A DNA stretch of 64,000 nt. Source: Paucibacter sp. TC2R-5 (GTDB lineage: Bacteria; Pseudomonadota; Gammaproteobacteria; Burkholderiales; Burkholderiaceae_C). Shown in pieces: positions 20,861-29,449 of this stretch; the first letter of the stretch is position 1; each line of letters opens with the position of its first letter. The position numbers were made by a program, and so were the translations under genes. The stretch spans positions 62,001 through 126,000 of the forward strand of contig NZ_JAJIRQ010000001.1 of NCBI RefSeq assembly GCF_025717605.1, given 5' to 3'. The notes beneath the pieces are model-generated. The model ran no database searches. It saw only the letters and a list, made by a program, of their open reading frames with translations, and was not told where the DNA came from.

Positions 20861-22105
20861 TCAGTTCGATGCCTCTTGCGTGATCTGCCAATCACCGGCC
20901 TTGTTTTTCACCATCTCTATATTCTTGCTGCTCTTCACGCTCAATGCATCCGAGTTGTAGTCTTGACGCAGGCGAACTGTGGCCTTGTTGCCACTGACCT
21001 TGATGCGCAGATCAGACAAGGTGACGGTGATTTTCTTCTTGCCGGTGATGCGGTCGCGGCGCTCCTGCTCCCAGACCTTGCGGCTGGGCGCCTTGCCCTT
21101 GAAGTCGGGGGCATAGGCGTCGAAATAGGCCACCATATTGCGCGAACTCCAGGCCTTGGCCCAGTCACGCAAGGCTTTCTCGACCGCTTGCTTGTCCAGC
21201 TCGGCCGCATCGGGGCGAGCGGGTTCGGCCTTGGCCACGACCGGCGCCGGCGCTGCCGTTGCAGCGACGGGAGGCGTTGCGGCGGCAGGCTTGGCGGCAG
21301 CGAGCGCGCTGGCGCTAGGTGCGGGTGCCGGAGCCGGCTTCGGCGCCAGCGCTACGGCCGAGTCGGCCGGCTTTGCTACCACGGCGGGCGCAACAGCGGG
21401 CGCGATAGCAGGCGGCGTCGCGGGAGTTGGAGTGGGCTTCGGCGCAGGCGCCACGGTCGGCGGCGCAAGCGGCGCTGCCGCCACAAGCGTTGCCGCCGAT
21501 GCGGGTGCCGGAGCAGGCGTTGGAGCAGGTGCTGGTGCAGGAGTCGCCGCAGCCTTGCTCGCGCGCGGGTCAACGCTGGCTTCGAACACGTTTTGCACCA
21601 CGGCCAGCTTCAGCGGCAGGCTGCCGTCGGACTTATCCAGGGCCAGCGCTTTCTTATAGGCCTGACCGGCCAGTCTTGCGTAGACATCGCCGAGGTTCTG
21701 GAAGGCGGTCGCATAGGTCGGGTTGGTGCGGATGGCCAACTCCAGGGCTTGGCGAGCCTTTTCATAGTCGCCCTGATTGCCGTAAAGCACGGCCAAGTTG
21801 TTGTATGGGCCGGGCAGCTCGGGGTGGCTTTCGATCAGCTTTTGGAATACCCCAATCGCCTCGCCTTGCCGGTTCAGCATCGACAGCGCGATGCCGCGCT
21901 GCAGGCGCAGGCGCGGGTCATTCGGCTTGGCCAGCAAGAGCTGATCGACCTTCTTCAGCCCCTCGGCCGTTTTGCCGCTGGCCAAGATGGCCTGCACATC
22001 GCTGACCTCATCGGCCAGGGTCAGCGCGGAGCCCATCAACAGCGCTGCGGCCAGGCAAATGGAGCGGAGCGAGAAAGGAGTCGTCACTGCTGTGAATGGA
22101 GTCAT
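20861..22105 (-). CDS. Secreted TPR protein with Pro/Ala linker and C-terminal Cds6/NTF2-like domain
   Basis: The start at 22105 gives a signal peptide (LRSICLAAALLMGSALTLA). TPR repeats follow (about 35-165; GEAIGVFQKLIESHPELPGPYNNLAVLY, YEKARQALELAIRTNPTYATAFQNLG), then about 120 residues of Pro/Ala-rich low-complexity linker (about 185-305), then a C-terminal domain (LRDWAKAWSSRNMVAYFDAYAPDFKG to KNKAGDWQIT) that resembles the end of the neighbouring L,D-transpeptidase. I infer a periplasmic partner of that enzyme, with the linker spanning the peptidoglycan. A long plus-strand open frame across the linker is an artefact of its composition. Confidence 0.75.
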   Translation of the reverse strand: MTPFTAVTTPFSLRSICLAAALLMGSALTLADEVSDVQAILASGKTAEGLKKVDQLLLAKPNDPRLRLQRGIALSMLNRQGEAIGVFQKLIESHPELPGPYNNLAVLYGNQGDYEKARQALELAIRTNPTYATAFQNLGDVYARLAGQAYKKALALDKSDGSLPLKLAVVQNVFEASVDPRASKAAATPAPAPAPTPAPAPASAATLVAAAPLAPPTVAPAPKPTPTPATPPAIAPAVAPAVVAKPADSAVALAPKPAPAPAPSASALAAAKPAAATPPVAATAAPAPVVAKAEPARPDAAELDKQAVEKALRDWAKAWSSRNMVAYFDAYAPDFKGKAPSRKVWEQERRDRITGKKKITVTLSDLRIKVSGNKATVRLRQDYNSDALSVKSSKNIEMVKNKAGDWQITQEASN

Positions 22106-22238
22106 GGCGCGGCTGAAATGATTTGCTTCGATTGTACGGGGCCGCTTGGGTGCAAGCATCAAGCCTTCTTGCTCGGCGCAGGCCAGCCCTCATGCTAGAG
22201 TGGCCGCCGGACATGGGCCGCACCGAACGGTGTCTTCC

Positions 22239-23303
22239 ATGATGTTTCCCTCAGCCTTGATCACTCTACGCGCCTGCATGGATCGCTGCCCCGCTTTGAT
22301 TTCCCAATCCGCAGCATGGGCCAAGCTCGGTGGCGCGCGCCTGATATGCGGAGCCCTGGCGCTGGGCAACTGGTCGGCCGCTCAGGGCCTGGAGTTGGGG
22401 GCTGCGCAAATGTTGTCCGGCCTGGGGCAGCCGCTGTCATTGCAGTTGCCCGTGCGCTGGTCGCCCGGTGAGGCGCGAGCGCTGGAATGCCTGAAGCTCA
22501 AGGTCGAGGCCGGTGACGGCCCGCAGGCCGCGATTGACGTGCAGCAAACCTTGCTCAAAGGTGCCGACGCGCACTCGGCGCTGATCTGGGTGCGCTCCAG
22601 GCTGGAGATGGTGGAGCCTGTGTTGGTGCTCACCCTCGGTTGCCCGGCTCAGCAAGTGATGGCCTTGGTGGACCCCGTGCACAGCATGGCGCCGCCGGCA
22701 GGTGGTTTCAGGACCGTCTCGACACAGCAGCCTCACACCGAGCTCCTCAACTTGGTCGACGAAGGGGCTCGGCCGCATGCCGCGCCCAAGCCGGCTCCTC
22801 TGCCCAAGGTCCGCACCGAGCGGCGGCCAGCGCAAGCCAGGAGTTTGTTGCGCTTGGGCGATGCAAGCCTGCCGCCGCTGACTCTGGCGGATGCCGAAGC
22901 GAACGGGCTGCGCTGGCGCTTTGACAGCGATCTTGACGGGTCGGCCACGATGGGCTTGAGCGCACGCAAACCGGTGAAAGCGGTCAAAGACCAGCCCTTT
23001 TATGTGCGTCCCGATGCACCCGGCGCCAGTTTGTTGATGGCCATCGACGTCGGCCGTGCCGCAGGCGCGGCTGATTTGCTGATGGCGCAAGACGGCCCCG
23101 AGCGCCTGCAACGGGCGCAGGCACAGTTCAGCGCGCTGCAGGCGGACCACCAAAGCTTGAAATTGGAGCTGGCACAGCTCGAAGCCAAGCTGGCCGAACG
23201 TGACGGCGGGCAGCGCTGGTTCAACGCCTTGATGGCGGGCGCTGCTGCCTTAGCCGCAGGGGGCGCAGCTTTCTTATGGCTGCGGCGTCGGCGCGATCGC
23301 TGA
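22239..23303 (+). CDS. Short FimV-like envelope protein
   Basis: The segment LELGAAQMLSGLGQPLSLQL followed by PVRW resembles the N-terminal domain of FimV/HubP-type pilus and polarity proteins (sxLGQPLxAxI pattern). The rest differs from full-length FimV: no LysM, no acidic repeats, no TPRs. It ends with a coiled coil (about 305-335, LQADHQSLKLELAQLEAKLAE), a transmembrane helix (about 333-352) and RRRRDR. The 354-residue length assumes ATG 22239; ATG 22278 is equally possible and neither has a strong ribosome binding site. It is divergent from the TPR gene and ends at a bidirectional terminator. Confidence 0.5.
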   Translation: MMFPSALITLRACMDRCPALISQSAAWAKLGGARLICGALALGNWSAAQGLELGAAQMLSGLGQPLSLQLPVRWSPGEARALECLKLKVEAGDGPQAAIDVQQTLLKGADAHSALIWVRSRLEMVEPVLVLTLGCPAQQVMALVDPVHSMAPPAGGFRTVSTQQPHTELLNLVDEGARPHAAPKPAPLPKVRTERRPAQARSLLRLGDASLPPLTLADAEANGLRWRFDSDLDGSATMGLSARKPVKAVKDQPFYVRPDAPGASLLMAIDVGRAAGAADLLMAQDGPERLQRAQAQFSALQADHQSLKLELAQLEAKLAERDGGQRWFNALMAGAAALAAGGAAFLWLRRRRDR

Positions 23304-23328
23304 GGCCCAGACTTCAAGGCCCACAAAA

Positions 23329-23352
23329 AAAGGCTCCCTCGGGAGCCTTTTT
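23329..23352. terminator. Bidirectional terminator
   Basis: AGGCTCCC (23331-23338) pairs with GGGAGCCT (23341-23348) around a two-base loop, flanked by A and T runs on opposite sides, so it can end both the FimV-like gene (plus) and the PEP-CTERM gene (minus). Confidence 0.8.
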
Positions 23353-23369
23353 CATGCAAAGCAGGCGTT

Positions 23370-24419
23370 TCAGCCCTTGTTGCGACGACGGGCGGCAAAG
23401 CCAATGGCGCCCAGACCAGCCAGCATCATTACATAAGTGACAGGCTCTGGCACGGGGGTGGTGAAGCCGTGGAAGGGCTCGTAGCCCAACTCGACCTTGC
23501 CGTTAGGGCCCTTGCTCAGGGAATTGGCAATCAGGGTGCCTTCCAGATGGCCGGAGCCGATCACGTTAGCGCCGATGGCCAGCACTGCGCCGTTCACAAA
23601 GGTCGAGATGTTGACTGCAGTTGCGTTCACCAAGTTGAAGATGATGCGATCGCGGTGTTGTGCAATAGCGTCAGGGCTGTCGGCCTTGTCTCCGCCGACA
23701 TCGCCGCTGAAGACGGCGTTGCCCAGCGTACTGTTGATGATTACAGCGGCCTTGGCGCCGATGTTGGCGAAGGAAATGTTCTTCAGCTCGGTGTTGCCGA
23801 CATTGAACACTTGGGGCTTGTCTGTGCCGTCACCGGTCAACTTCAGGCCATCGTTCTCAAACTTCCAGCCGCCGCCGGCGGTTTGAGCCATGCCCGCCAG
23901 TTGCGTTGACAGTCCACTCAGCTGAGTCTTGGCGGCCGCAAAATCGATGTAGTTTGCGTTTTTGGTCGCTGTGTTGTATTGGTTCCAGCCCGGTGCGTCG
24001 AGTTGGCCGCCGTAGACAATATTGCCCAGCTTCGTTTGGGCGGTAACCCAAGGCGCGGCAGCGGGGCCGATGGTGGAGTTGGTGTTTTCAACGTAGTACT
24101 TGGGGCCGTTGTAAATCGTGCCTGCAGCGTAGCCGTTGTCATTCTTCATCCGAACATTGCCCTTGACCACAAGCGACGGCTCGGACGAACCGTAGGCATT
24201 GCGATAGCCCACATCGAAGCCCGATGTCAGGTTGCCGCCGACAGCCAAGCGGCCTTCAACGTCAGACGCGGCATTCACATCGCCGAAAAAGAAGCCGCTG
24301 TAACCTTGGGCGGCGCCCAGGTTGATGACGGCGGCTTGTGCCGACAGGCTCAACAGCGCTGTTGCGACTAAAGATGCCAATTTAATACCAACTTGGCGAT
24401 TCAGATAATTGCTCTTCAT
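23370..24419 (-). CDS. Choice-of-anchor A family protein with PEP-CTERM sorting signal
   Basis: The ATG at 24419 has GAGGGA upstream and gives 349 residues: signal peptide (ASLVATALLSLSAQA), a choice-of-anchor A domain (GYSGFFFGDVNAASDVEGRLAVGG, the usual opening; LEGTLIANSL near its end) and the C-terminal sorting tail VPEPVTYVMMLAGLGAIGFAA then RRRNKG. Known for the group: export, then processing by an exosortase (not in this window) and placement in exopolysaccharide or biofilm matrix. It is the only PEP-CTERM gene seen here. The divergent gene is an MCP, and the shared promoter region contains repeated motifs. Confidence 0.85.
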   Translation of the reverse strand: MKSNYLNRQVGIKLASLVATALLSLSAQAAVINLGAAQGYSGFFFGDVNAASDVEGRLAVGGNLTSGFDVGYRNAYGSSEPSLVVKGNVRMKNDNGYAAGTIYNGPKYYVENTNSTIGPAAAPWVTAQTKLGNIVYGGQLDAPGWNQYNTATKNANYIDFAAAKTQLSGLSTQLAGMAQTAGGGWKFENDGLKLTGDGTDKPQVFNVGNTELKNISFANIGAKAAVIINSTLGNAVFSGDVGGDKADSPDAIAQHRDRIIFNLVNATAVNISTFVNGAVLAIGANVIGSGHLEGTLIANSLSKGPNGKVELGYEPFHGFTTPVPEPVTYVMMLAGLGAIGFAARRRNKG

Positions 24420-24509
24420 ATTCTGTCCCTCGGAGAGTGGTGGTTGATCTAACCGTTTTTGAGCCCCTTGCCTGGCTTGGCGCGATTCTAGGGAGGGCAG
24501 TCGCTTCTT

Positions 24510-24652
24510 GCCCCCCGTGAATCGGGGGGTACCCCCTATTTGAGGGGGTATGCAAGTGGTATGCGTTGGCTTGCCGGTCCTTGTTGAAGGTGGGCCAAAT
24601 GGGGCGCAAATCTGGCCTTTATGTAGTTTGGGCGCTTTGGGGTACGCCCTAT
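24510..24652. promoter_or_regulatory. Inverted repeats and a repeated 14-base motif in the PEP-CTERM/MCP divergent promoter
   Basis: Two adjacent hairpin-forming repeats occur: CCCCCC (24510-24515) with GGGGGG (24523-24528), and TACCCCC (24529-24535) with GGGGGTA (24543-24549). The sequence GGGGTACCCCCTAT (24525-24538) recurs as GGGGTACGCCCTAT (24639-24652), one base different, closer to the MCP gene. Half-sites of the type TACCCCC resemble those of NarL/FixJ-family regulators, but the identity of any regulator is unknown. Confidence 0.45.
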
Positions 24653-24685
24653 AGTCAGCGATCAAGTCCTCACGAAGGTTTGCAT

Positions 24686-26236
24686 ATGAATCTGCAGAAT
24701 TTCACGGTGCGCGCCCGTTTGTATGCCTTGGCTGTCTTTGCCATGCTGATGCTGGCTGTTGTGGCCGGCACTGGCCTTTATGGCCTGAACCACGCGCGCA
24801 GCTCCTTTGTGCATTTCGCCGATGATGACAATGCCGCCTTGAACCTCGTCTCGGGCGTGCGCGCCAGCGTCGGCAATCTGCGCCGCTTCGAGAAAGACAT
24901 GGTGATCAACCTGGCCGATGACAAGTTGATTTCAAAGTACCGCGAGGATTGGGCCGGCGCCTATGTGGCAACGGTCAAGGGCTTACACGATATGTCCAAG
25001 CTGGATCTGGAGCCCGAGACGCGCCGCCTCGACAGCGAGATTGAGGCCTTGATGGGTGCTTACAAGAGCGAAATGGAAGCCTTTATGCAGCAAGTCGGGG
25101 CCAAGACCTACGCAGACCCGGAGGCCGCCAACAAAGCGCTGGATGGGGCTAAAAAAGCTGTCCGGCCGATCGAGAGCAAGTTGAAAGAAATGGTGGAATC
25201 CTTGGACAAGGCGGGCGTTGCCGCCGTGAATTTGACGCTGGCCAAGCAAGACAGCAAGATCAGCATTTTGATCGCGGCGGCATTGTTCGCGATCGTGTTG
25301 ATAGGGGTGTTCACCTTTTTCAATATCCGTTCCATCTTGCAGCCCTTGCAGGATTTGCAGCGCTCGGCCGAGCGCATCGCCGCCCAAGATTTGAGCGAGA
25401 GGATTCATGCACAGGGTCGCAGCGAAACCAGTGATTTGATGCGTGGCGTGCAGGCCATGCAAACGTCTTTGCGTGATGTGGTCGGCAATGTACGCAATGC
25501 CACCGACAGCATCGCCACCGCCTCGGCCGAAGTGGCCGCCGGTGGGCACGACCTCAGCCACCGCACCGAGCAGGCCGCATCCAGTCTTGAAGAAACCGCA
25601 TCCGCGATGGAGGAGTTGACGGCCAGCGTCAAACACAATGCCGATTCGGCCCGTCAAGCCAATCAGTTGGCGGTGGACGCCGCCCAGGTGGCCGAGCGCG
25701 GCGGCACGGTGGTCGGCGAGGTGGTCGACACCATGAAGCGCATCAGCACCTCCTCGCACAAGATCAGCGACATCATCTCCACCATCGACGGCATTGCTTT
25801 TCAAACCAATATCCTGGCGCTGAATGCGGCGGTGGAAGCGGCCCGTGCGGGCGAGCAAGGGCGCGGCTTTGCGGTAGTGGCCAGCGAGGTGCGCAGCCTG
25901 GCGCAGCGCTCGGCCGAGGCGGCCAAGGAGATCAAGGGCCTGATCACCGCCAGCGGCGAGGCGGTGGACAGCGGCGCTTTGTTGGTCGAGCGCGCCGGGC
26001 AGACCATGCAAGAGGTGATCGGCTCGATTAGCCGGGTCAGCTCCATCGTGGCCGAAATCAGCCACGCGACGGCCGAACAGAGCACCGGCATTGCCCAGAT
26101 CGGCACGGCCATCACCCAACTCGACACCATGACGCAGCAAAACGCCGCCTTGGTCGAGCAGTCGGCCGCAGCAGCCCAGAGTCTGCAGGTGCAGGCCGAG
26201 GACTTGGCCAAGTCGGTGGCGGTGTTCAGGCTTTGA
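24686..26236 (+). CDS. Methyl-accepting chemotaxis protein (first of tandem pair)
   Basis: The start at 24686, after GAAGG, gives 516 residues. There is a transmembrane helix at about 12-32, a four-helix-bundle periplasmic domain (about 35-190), a second membrane helix (about 192-212), HAMP (about 213-265) and a long cytoplasmic coiled coil whose hairpin tip reads [20 protein letters not shown] and [18 protein letters not shown]. It lacks a C-terminal CheR-binding pentapeptide (ends KSVAVFRL). No cheA/cheW lies in the window. The following MCP has the same length and a nearly identical signalling half, indicating duplication. Confidence 0.93.
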   Translation: MNLQNFTVRARLYALAVFAMLMLAVVAGTGLYGLNHARSSFVHFADDDNAALNLVSGVRASVGNLRRFEKDMVINLADDKLISKYREDWAGAYVATVKGLHDMSKLDLEPETRRLDSEIEALMGAYKSEMEAFMQQVGAKTYADPEAANKALDGAKKAVRPIESKLKEMVESLDKAGVAAVNLTLAKQDSKISILIAAALFAIVLIGVFTFFNIRSILQPLQDLQRSAERIAAQDLSERIHAQGRSETSDLMRGVQAMQTSLRDVVGNVRNATDSIATASAEVAAGGHDLSHRTEQAASSLEETASAMEELTASVKHNADSARQANQLAVDAAQVAERGGTVVGEVVDTMKRISTSSHKISDIISTIDGIAFQTNILALNAAVEAARAGEQGRGFAVVASEVRSLAQRSAEAAKEIKGLITASGEAVDSGALLVERAGQTMQEVIGSISRVSSIVAEISHATAEQSTGIAQIGTAITQLDTMTQQNAALVEQSAAAAQSLQVQAEDLAKSVAVFRL

Positions 26237-26280
26237 ATTCGCCGAACAGGGTCAGGTCTTGCCCTGCCGGTGTTGAGCAC

Positions 26281-26298
26281 ATAACTTTGCAAAGTTAT
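26281..26298. promoter_or_regulatory. 18-base perfect palindrome upstream of the second MCP
   Basis: ATAACTTTGCAAAGTTAT is a perfect inverted repeat without a loop, 44 bases after one MCP stop and 78 bases before the next MCP start. Lack of a loop and GC-rich stem argues against a terminator; a dimeric-regulator operator is more likely. Confidence 0.4.
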
Positions 26299-26375
26299 TT
26301 TGCCAAGCCTCTTCCGTGCGATTGGTGAATCAAATATATTGAGCCACGGAGTTTTCCCCTTCAGGAGTGGTGTAC

Positions 26376-27926
26376 ATGAATCTGCAAGATTTCACCGTGC
26401 GTGCCCGTTTGTATGCCCTGGCCGGTATTTCCATTTTGGTGCTTTTGGTCGTCGGCCTGACCGGCTTGTACAGCCTGAACGAGGCCAAGAGTGCCTTCAA
26501 GCATTTTGTGGATAACGACAATCAGTCGCTCGCCCTGACCTCCAAGATTCGCGCCGAGGCCGGCAATTTGCGCCGTTATGAAAAAGACATGGCGCTCAAT
26601 CTCGATGACGCCGCCGCGGTCGATAAGTACCGTGCAGATTGGACCAAAACCTATGTGGCGCTGGACAAAGCCGTGCAGGAGTTGAACAAACTCGACATTC
26701 CCAAAGACGTGCAAGACGAACTCCGCGACATCAACAGCGGGATGAAGTCCTACAAAGGCGAGATGGAGAGCTTTATGGGCAAGCTGGGGGAAAAAGCCTT
26801 TGCCGATCCTGCCAGCGCGAACAAAGCTCTGGGCGCCGCCAAAAAGGCGATCCGGCCTATGGAGGCCAAGCTGGAAGAGATGGTGGCCTCGATCGACAAA
26901 GATGCATTGCATGAGGTGGAGACCATTGCCGCCAATGAGGTCACGATTCGACGCAGCCTGATCTTTGTCTTGCTCGGTGGTGTGCTGGTGATTGGCGTTT
27001 ACACCTTCTTCAATTTGCGCTCGATTTTGCAGCCCTTGACCGAGGTTCAAAAGTCGGCCGAGCGCATTGCCGGTCAGGATTTGAGCGAGAACATTGTGGT
27101 GCATGGCAAGTGCGAAACCGGTGATCTGCTGCGGGGCGTCAAGGCGATGCAGACCTCTCTGCGTGATGTGGTGGGCAATGTGCGCAATGCCACCGACAGC
27201 ATTGCCACCGCCTCCGCCGAGGTTGCGGCGGGCGGCCATGACCTCAGCCACCGCACCGAGCAAGCGGCCTCCAACTTGGAGGAAACCGCCTCGGCGATGG
27301 AAGAGCTGACCGCCAGCGTCAGGCATAACGCCGACTCAGCGCGGCAGGCGAACCAACTGGCGGTCGACGCGGCCCAGGTAGCTCAGCGCGGCGGCGCCGT
27401 GGTGGGCGAGGTGGTGCAGACCATGAGCCGAATCAGCGCCTCCTCCAACAAGATCAGCGACATCATCTCCACCATCGACGGCATCGCTTTTCAGACCAAT
27501 ATCCTGGCGTTGAATGCGGCCGTGGAGGCTGCCCGCGCCGGCGAGCAAGGGCGCGGTTTTGCGGTGGTCGCCAGCGAGGTGCGCAGCTTGGCGCAGCGCA
27601 GTGCCGAGGCCGCCAAAGAAATCAAGGGCTTGATCACCGCCAGCGGCGAGAGCGTTGAGGCGGGCGCTGTGCTGGTGAGCCGGGCCGGTGACACCATGCA
27701 AGAAGTGATTGCCTCGATCGGCCGGGTGGGCGCCATCGTTGCCGAAATCAGCCACGCCACCGGCGAGCAAAGCTCGGGCATCTCGCAGATCGGCATGGCC
27801 ATCACGCAGCTTGACAATATGACGCAGCAAAACGCCGCGCTGGTGGAGCAGTCCGCCGCTGCTGCGCAGAGCTTGCAAGTACAGGCGGACGAACTGGCGC
27901 GCTCGGTGGCGGTGTTCAAGCTGTAA
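26376..27926 (+). CDS. Methyl-accepting chemotaxis protein (second of tandem pair)
   Basis: ATG 26376 lies 8 bases after AGGAG. The 516-residue product has the same layout as the preceding [20 protein letters not shown] start, membrane helix, 4HB-type sensor, second helix, HAMP and the signalling hairpin with [20 protein letters not shown]. The sensor halves (about residues 60-190) differ much more than the signalling halves, as expected if the pair diverged in ligand. It ends RSVAVFKL without a tether. A histidine kinase starts 28 bases downstream, so co-transcription is likely. Confidence 0.93.
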   Translation: MNLQDFTVRARLYALAGISILVLLVVGLTGLYSLNEAKSAFKHFVDNDNQSLALTSKIRAEAGNLRRYEKDMALNLDDAAAVDKYRADWTKTYVALDKAVQELNKLDIPKDVQDELRDINSGMKSYKGEMESFMGKLGEKAFADPASANKALGAAKKAIRPMEAKLEEMVASIDKDALHEVETIAANEVTIRRSLIFVLLGGVLVIGVYTFFNLRSILQPLTEVQKSAERIAGQDLSENIVVHGKCETGDLLRGVKAMQTSLRDVVGNVRNATDSIATASAEVAAGGHDLSHRTEQAASNLEETASAMEELTASVRHNADSARQANQLAVDAAQVAQRGGAVVGEVVQTMSRISASSNKISDIISTIDGIAFQTNILALNAAVEAARAGEQGRGFAVVASEVRSLAQRSAEAAKEIKGLITASGESVEAGAVLVSRAGDTMQEVIASIGRVGAIVAEISHATGEQSSGISQIGMAITQLDNMTQQNAALVEQSAAAAQSLQVQADELARSVAVFKL

Positions 27927-27954
27927 TCAGCGCTGCAGCCAGTTCAAGGCGCCC

Positions 27955-29418
27955 ATGAGCCAAAGCGCCAAGCGCATCTTCCGCGACCTGCTTCTGATCG
28001 CGGCCCTGGCCTTCGCCCTGATTGCCGGCTTCACCTTCTATGGTGGCCATGGGCTATGGCGCGCGCTGGAGCGCTACAGCGCCGAAGCCTTGCCCGAGCA
28101 TGAGCGGGCCGAGCGGATGCTGGACGTGGCGGTCGAGTTCAAATGGCAGGTTCAGGAATGGAAGAACCTGCTGCTGCGCAGCACTAGCAGCGCCGAGGCA
28201 GCCCAGCTCTGGGAGGCGGTGTTGGCCCGGGAGCAGGCCGTACGAGCGGGGCTGCAGGCCTTGCGGGCAGCGGGCCAGCAGCATACTTCTGACAGCGAGG
28301 CCATTGACGCCGCCTTGCAAGCGCATCAGACGCTGAGCCAAGCTTACGAGCAGGCGAGGCAGCGTTTTGAGGCCGATGGATTCCGCCCGCAAGGTGCCGA
28401 TGCCTTGGTGCGCGGCGCCGACCGGCCCCTGCTTGCGGCGCTGGATGCGATTTCCGACCGCGCCGCCGAGCGCGCCAAGCTGGCCGACCGCGAAGCCCAG
28501 CGCAGCGCGCAGCAGGCCGTTCGGGTGGCCTTGGTCGGCTTGATGCTGGGGCTGATCGGCGGCATGGGCATCTTCTACGTCATGATTCGCCGGGCCGTTT
28601 TGCGGCCCACCGAGCAGGTGTTCACGCAGCTGGCGGCAACCTCCGAGCTGCTTTTGCAGTCCGAGCGCATGGCCAGCCTGGGCGGCTTGGTGGCGGGCGT
28701 CGCGCATGAGATCAACACGCCGGTGGGCGTGTCCTTGACCTGCGCCACCACCTTGCAAAAAGCCACGCAAGAGGTGACCCTGCAAATGGAGGGCGGCGGC
28801 TTGCGCAAGCAAAACTTGCAGGAGTATTTGCAGGTAGCGGCCGAGTGCAGCGCCTTGTTGAGCGCCAACGCCCACAAGGTGGCCGATCTGGTGCGCAGCT
28901 TCAAGCAAGTGGCGGTGGACCAGACCAGCGAGGCGCGGCGCAGCTTTGCTGTGCGCGCCTACATCGAGGAGTTGCTCGTGAGCCTGCGTGCCGAGCTCAA
29001 GCGCCGCCCTATGCAGATTGAGCTGCGCTGCCCCGAGGGTCTGGAAATGGACAGTTACCCCGGCGCGTTCTCGCAGGTCTTGACCAATTTGCTGCTTAAC
29101 GCGCAGCGCCATGCTTTTGATGAGGGCACGGCGCTTGGCGTGGTCACGATCGATATCAGCCAGAGTGGCGAGATGCTGGAGATCGAGTTTGCCGACCAAG
29201 GCCGCGGCATCGCGCCCGAGCATCTGGGTCAAGTCTTCGACCCCTTTTTCACCACCCAGCGCCATGCGGGGGGCAGCGGCCTGGGCCTGAATATCGTCTA
29301 CAACCTGATCACCAACACCTTGGGCGGCCAAGTGCGCTTGTTGAGCCAGCTCGGCCAGGGCACGAAATTCTTGATCAGCCTGCCCAGGGTGGCGCCCAAG
29401 ATCAGCAGCCTGGGCTAA
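27955..29418 (+). CDS. Membrane sensor histidine kinase
   Basis: A 487-residue protein: membrane helix (about 10-30), periplasmic helical region (about 32-185), second helix (about 186-208), no obvious HAMP, then a dimerisation/phosphoacceptor helix with H251 in VAGVAHEINTPVG and an ATPase domain (N-box NLLLNAQRHAFDEG, G1 DQGRGIAPEHLG, F-box DPFFTTQ, G2 GGSGLGLNIVYN). The E-I-N-T-P H-box is typical of HisKA kinases paired with DUF3369-type receivers. The next gene, 31 bases on, encodes such a receiver, so the two form a likely two-component pair. Confidence 0.88.
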   Translation: MSQSAKRIFRDLLLIAALAFALIAGFTFYGGHGLWRALERYSAEALPEHERAERMLDVAVEFKWQVQEWKNLLLRSTSSAEAAQLWEAVLAREQAVRAGLQALRAAGQQHTSDSEAIDAALQAHQTLSQAYEQARQRFEADGFRPQGADALVRGADRPLLAALDAISDRAAERAKLADREAQRSAQQAVRVALVGLMLGLIGGMGIFYVMIRRAVLRPTEQVFTQLAATSELLLQSERMASLGGLVAGVAHEINTPVGVSLTCATTLQKATQEVTLQMEGGGLRKQNLQEYLQVAAECSALLSANAHKVADLVRSFKQVAVDQTSEARRSFAVRAYIEELLVSLRAELKRRPMQIELRCPEGLEMDSYPGAFSQVLTNLLLNAQRHAFDEGTALGVVTIDISQSGEMLEIEFADQGRGIAPEHLGQVFDPFFTTQRHAGGSGLGLNIVYNLITNTLGGQVRLLSQLGQGTKFLISLPRVAPKISSLG

Positions 29419-29449
29419 TGCCCCACTTCAGCAGGGAAGAAACGCGCTC

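Noticed and set aside
20810-22198. 462-codon plus-strand open frame opposite the TPR gene
   Set aside because: Its Gly/Arg/Cys-rich middle is the complement of the Pro/Ala linker; no domain is visible.
26281-26298. Palindrome as a terminator for the first MCP
   Set aside because: There is no loop, the stem is AT-rich and the T run is short; an operator is the better reading.
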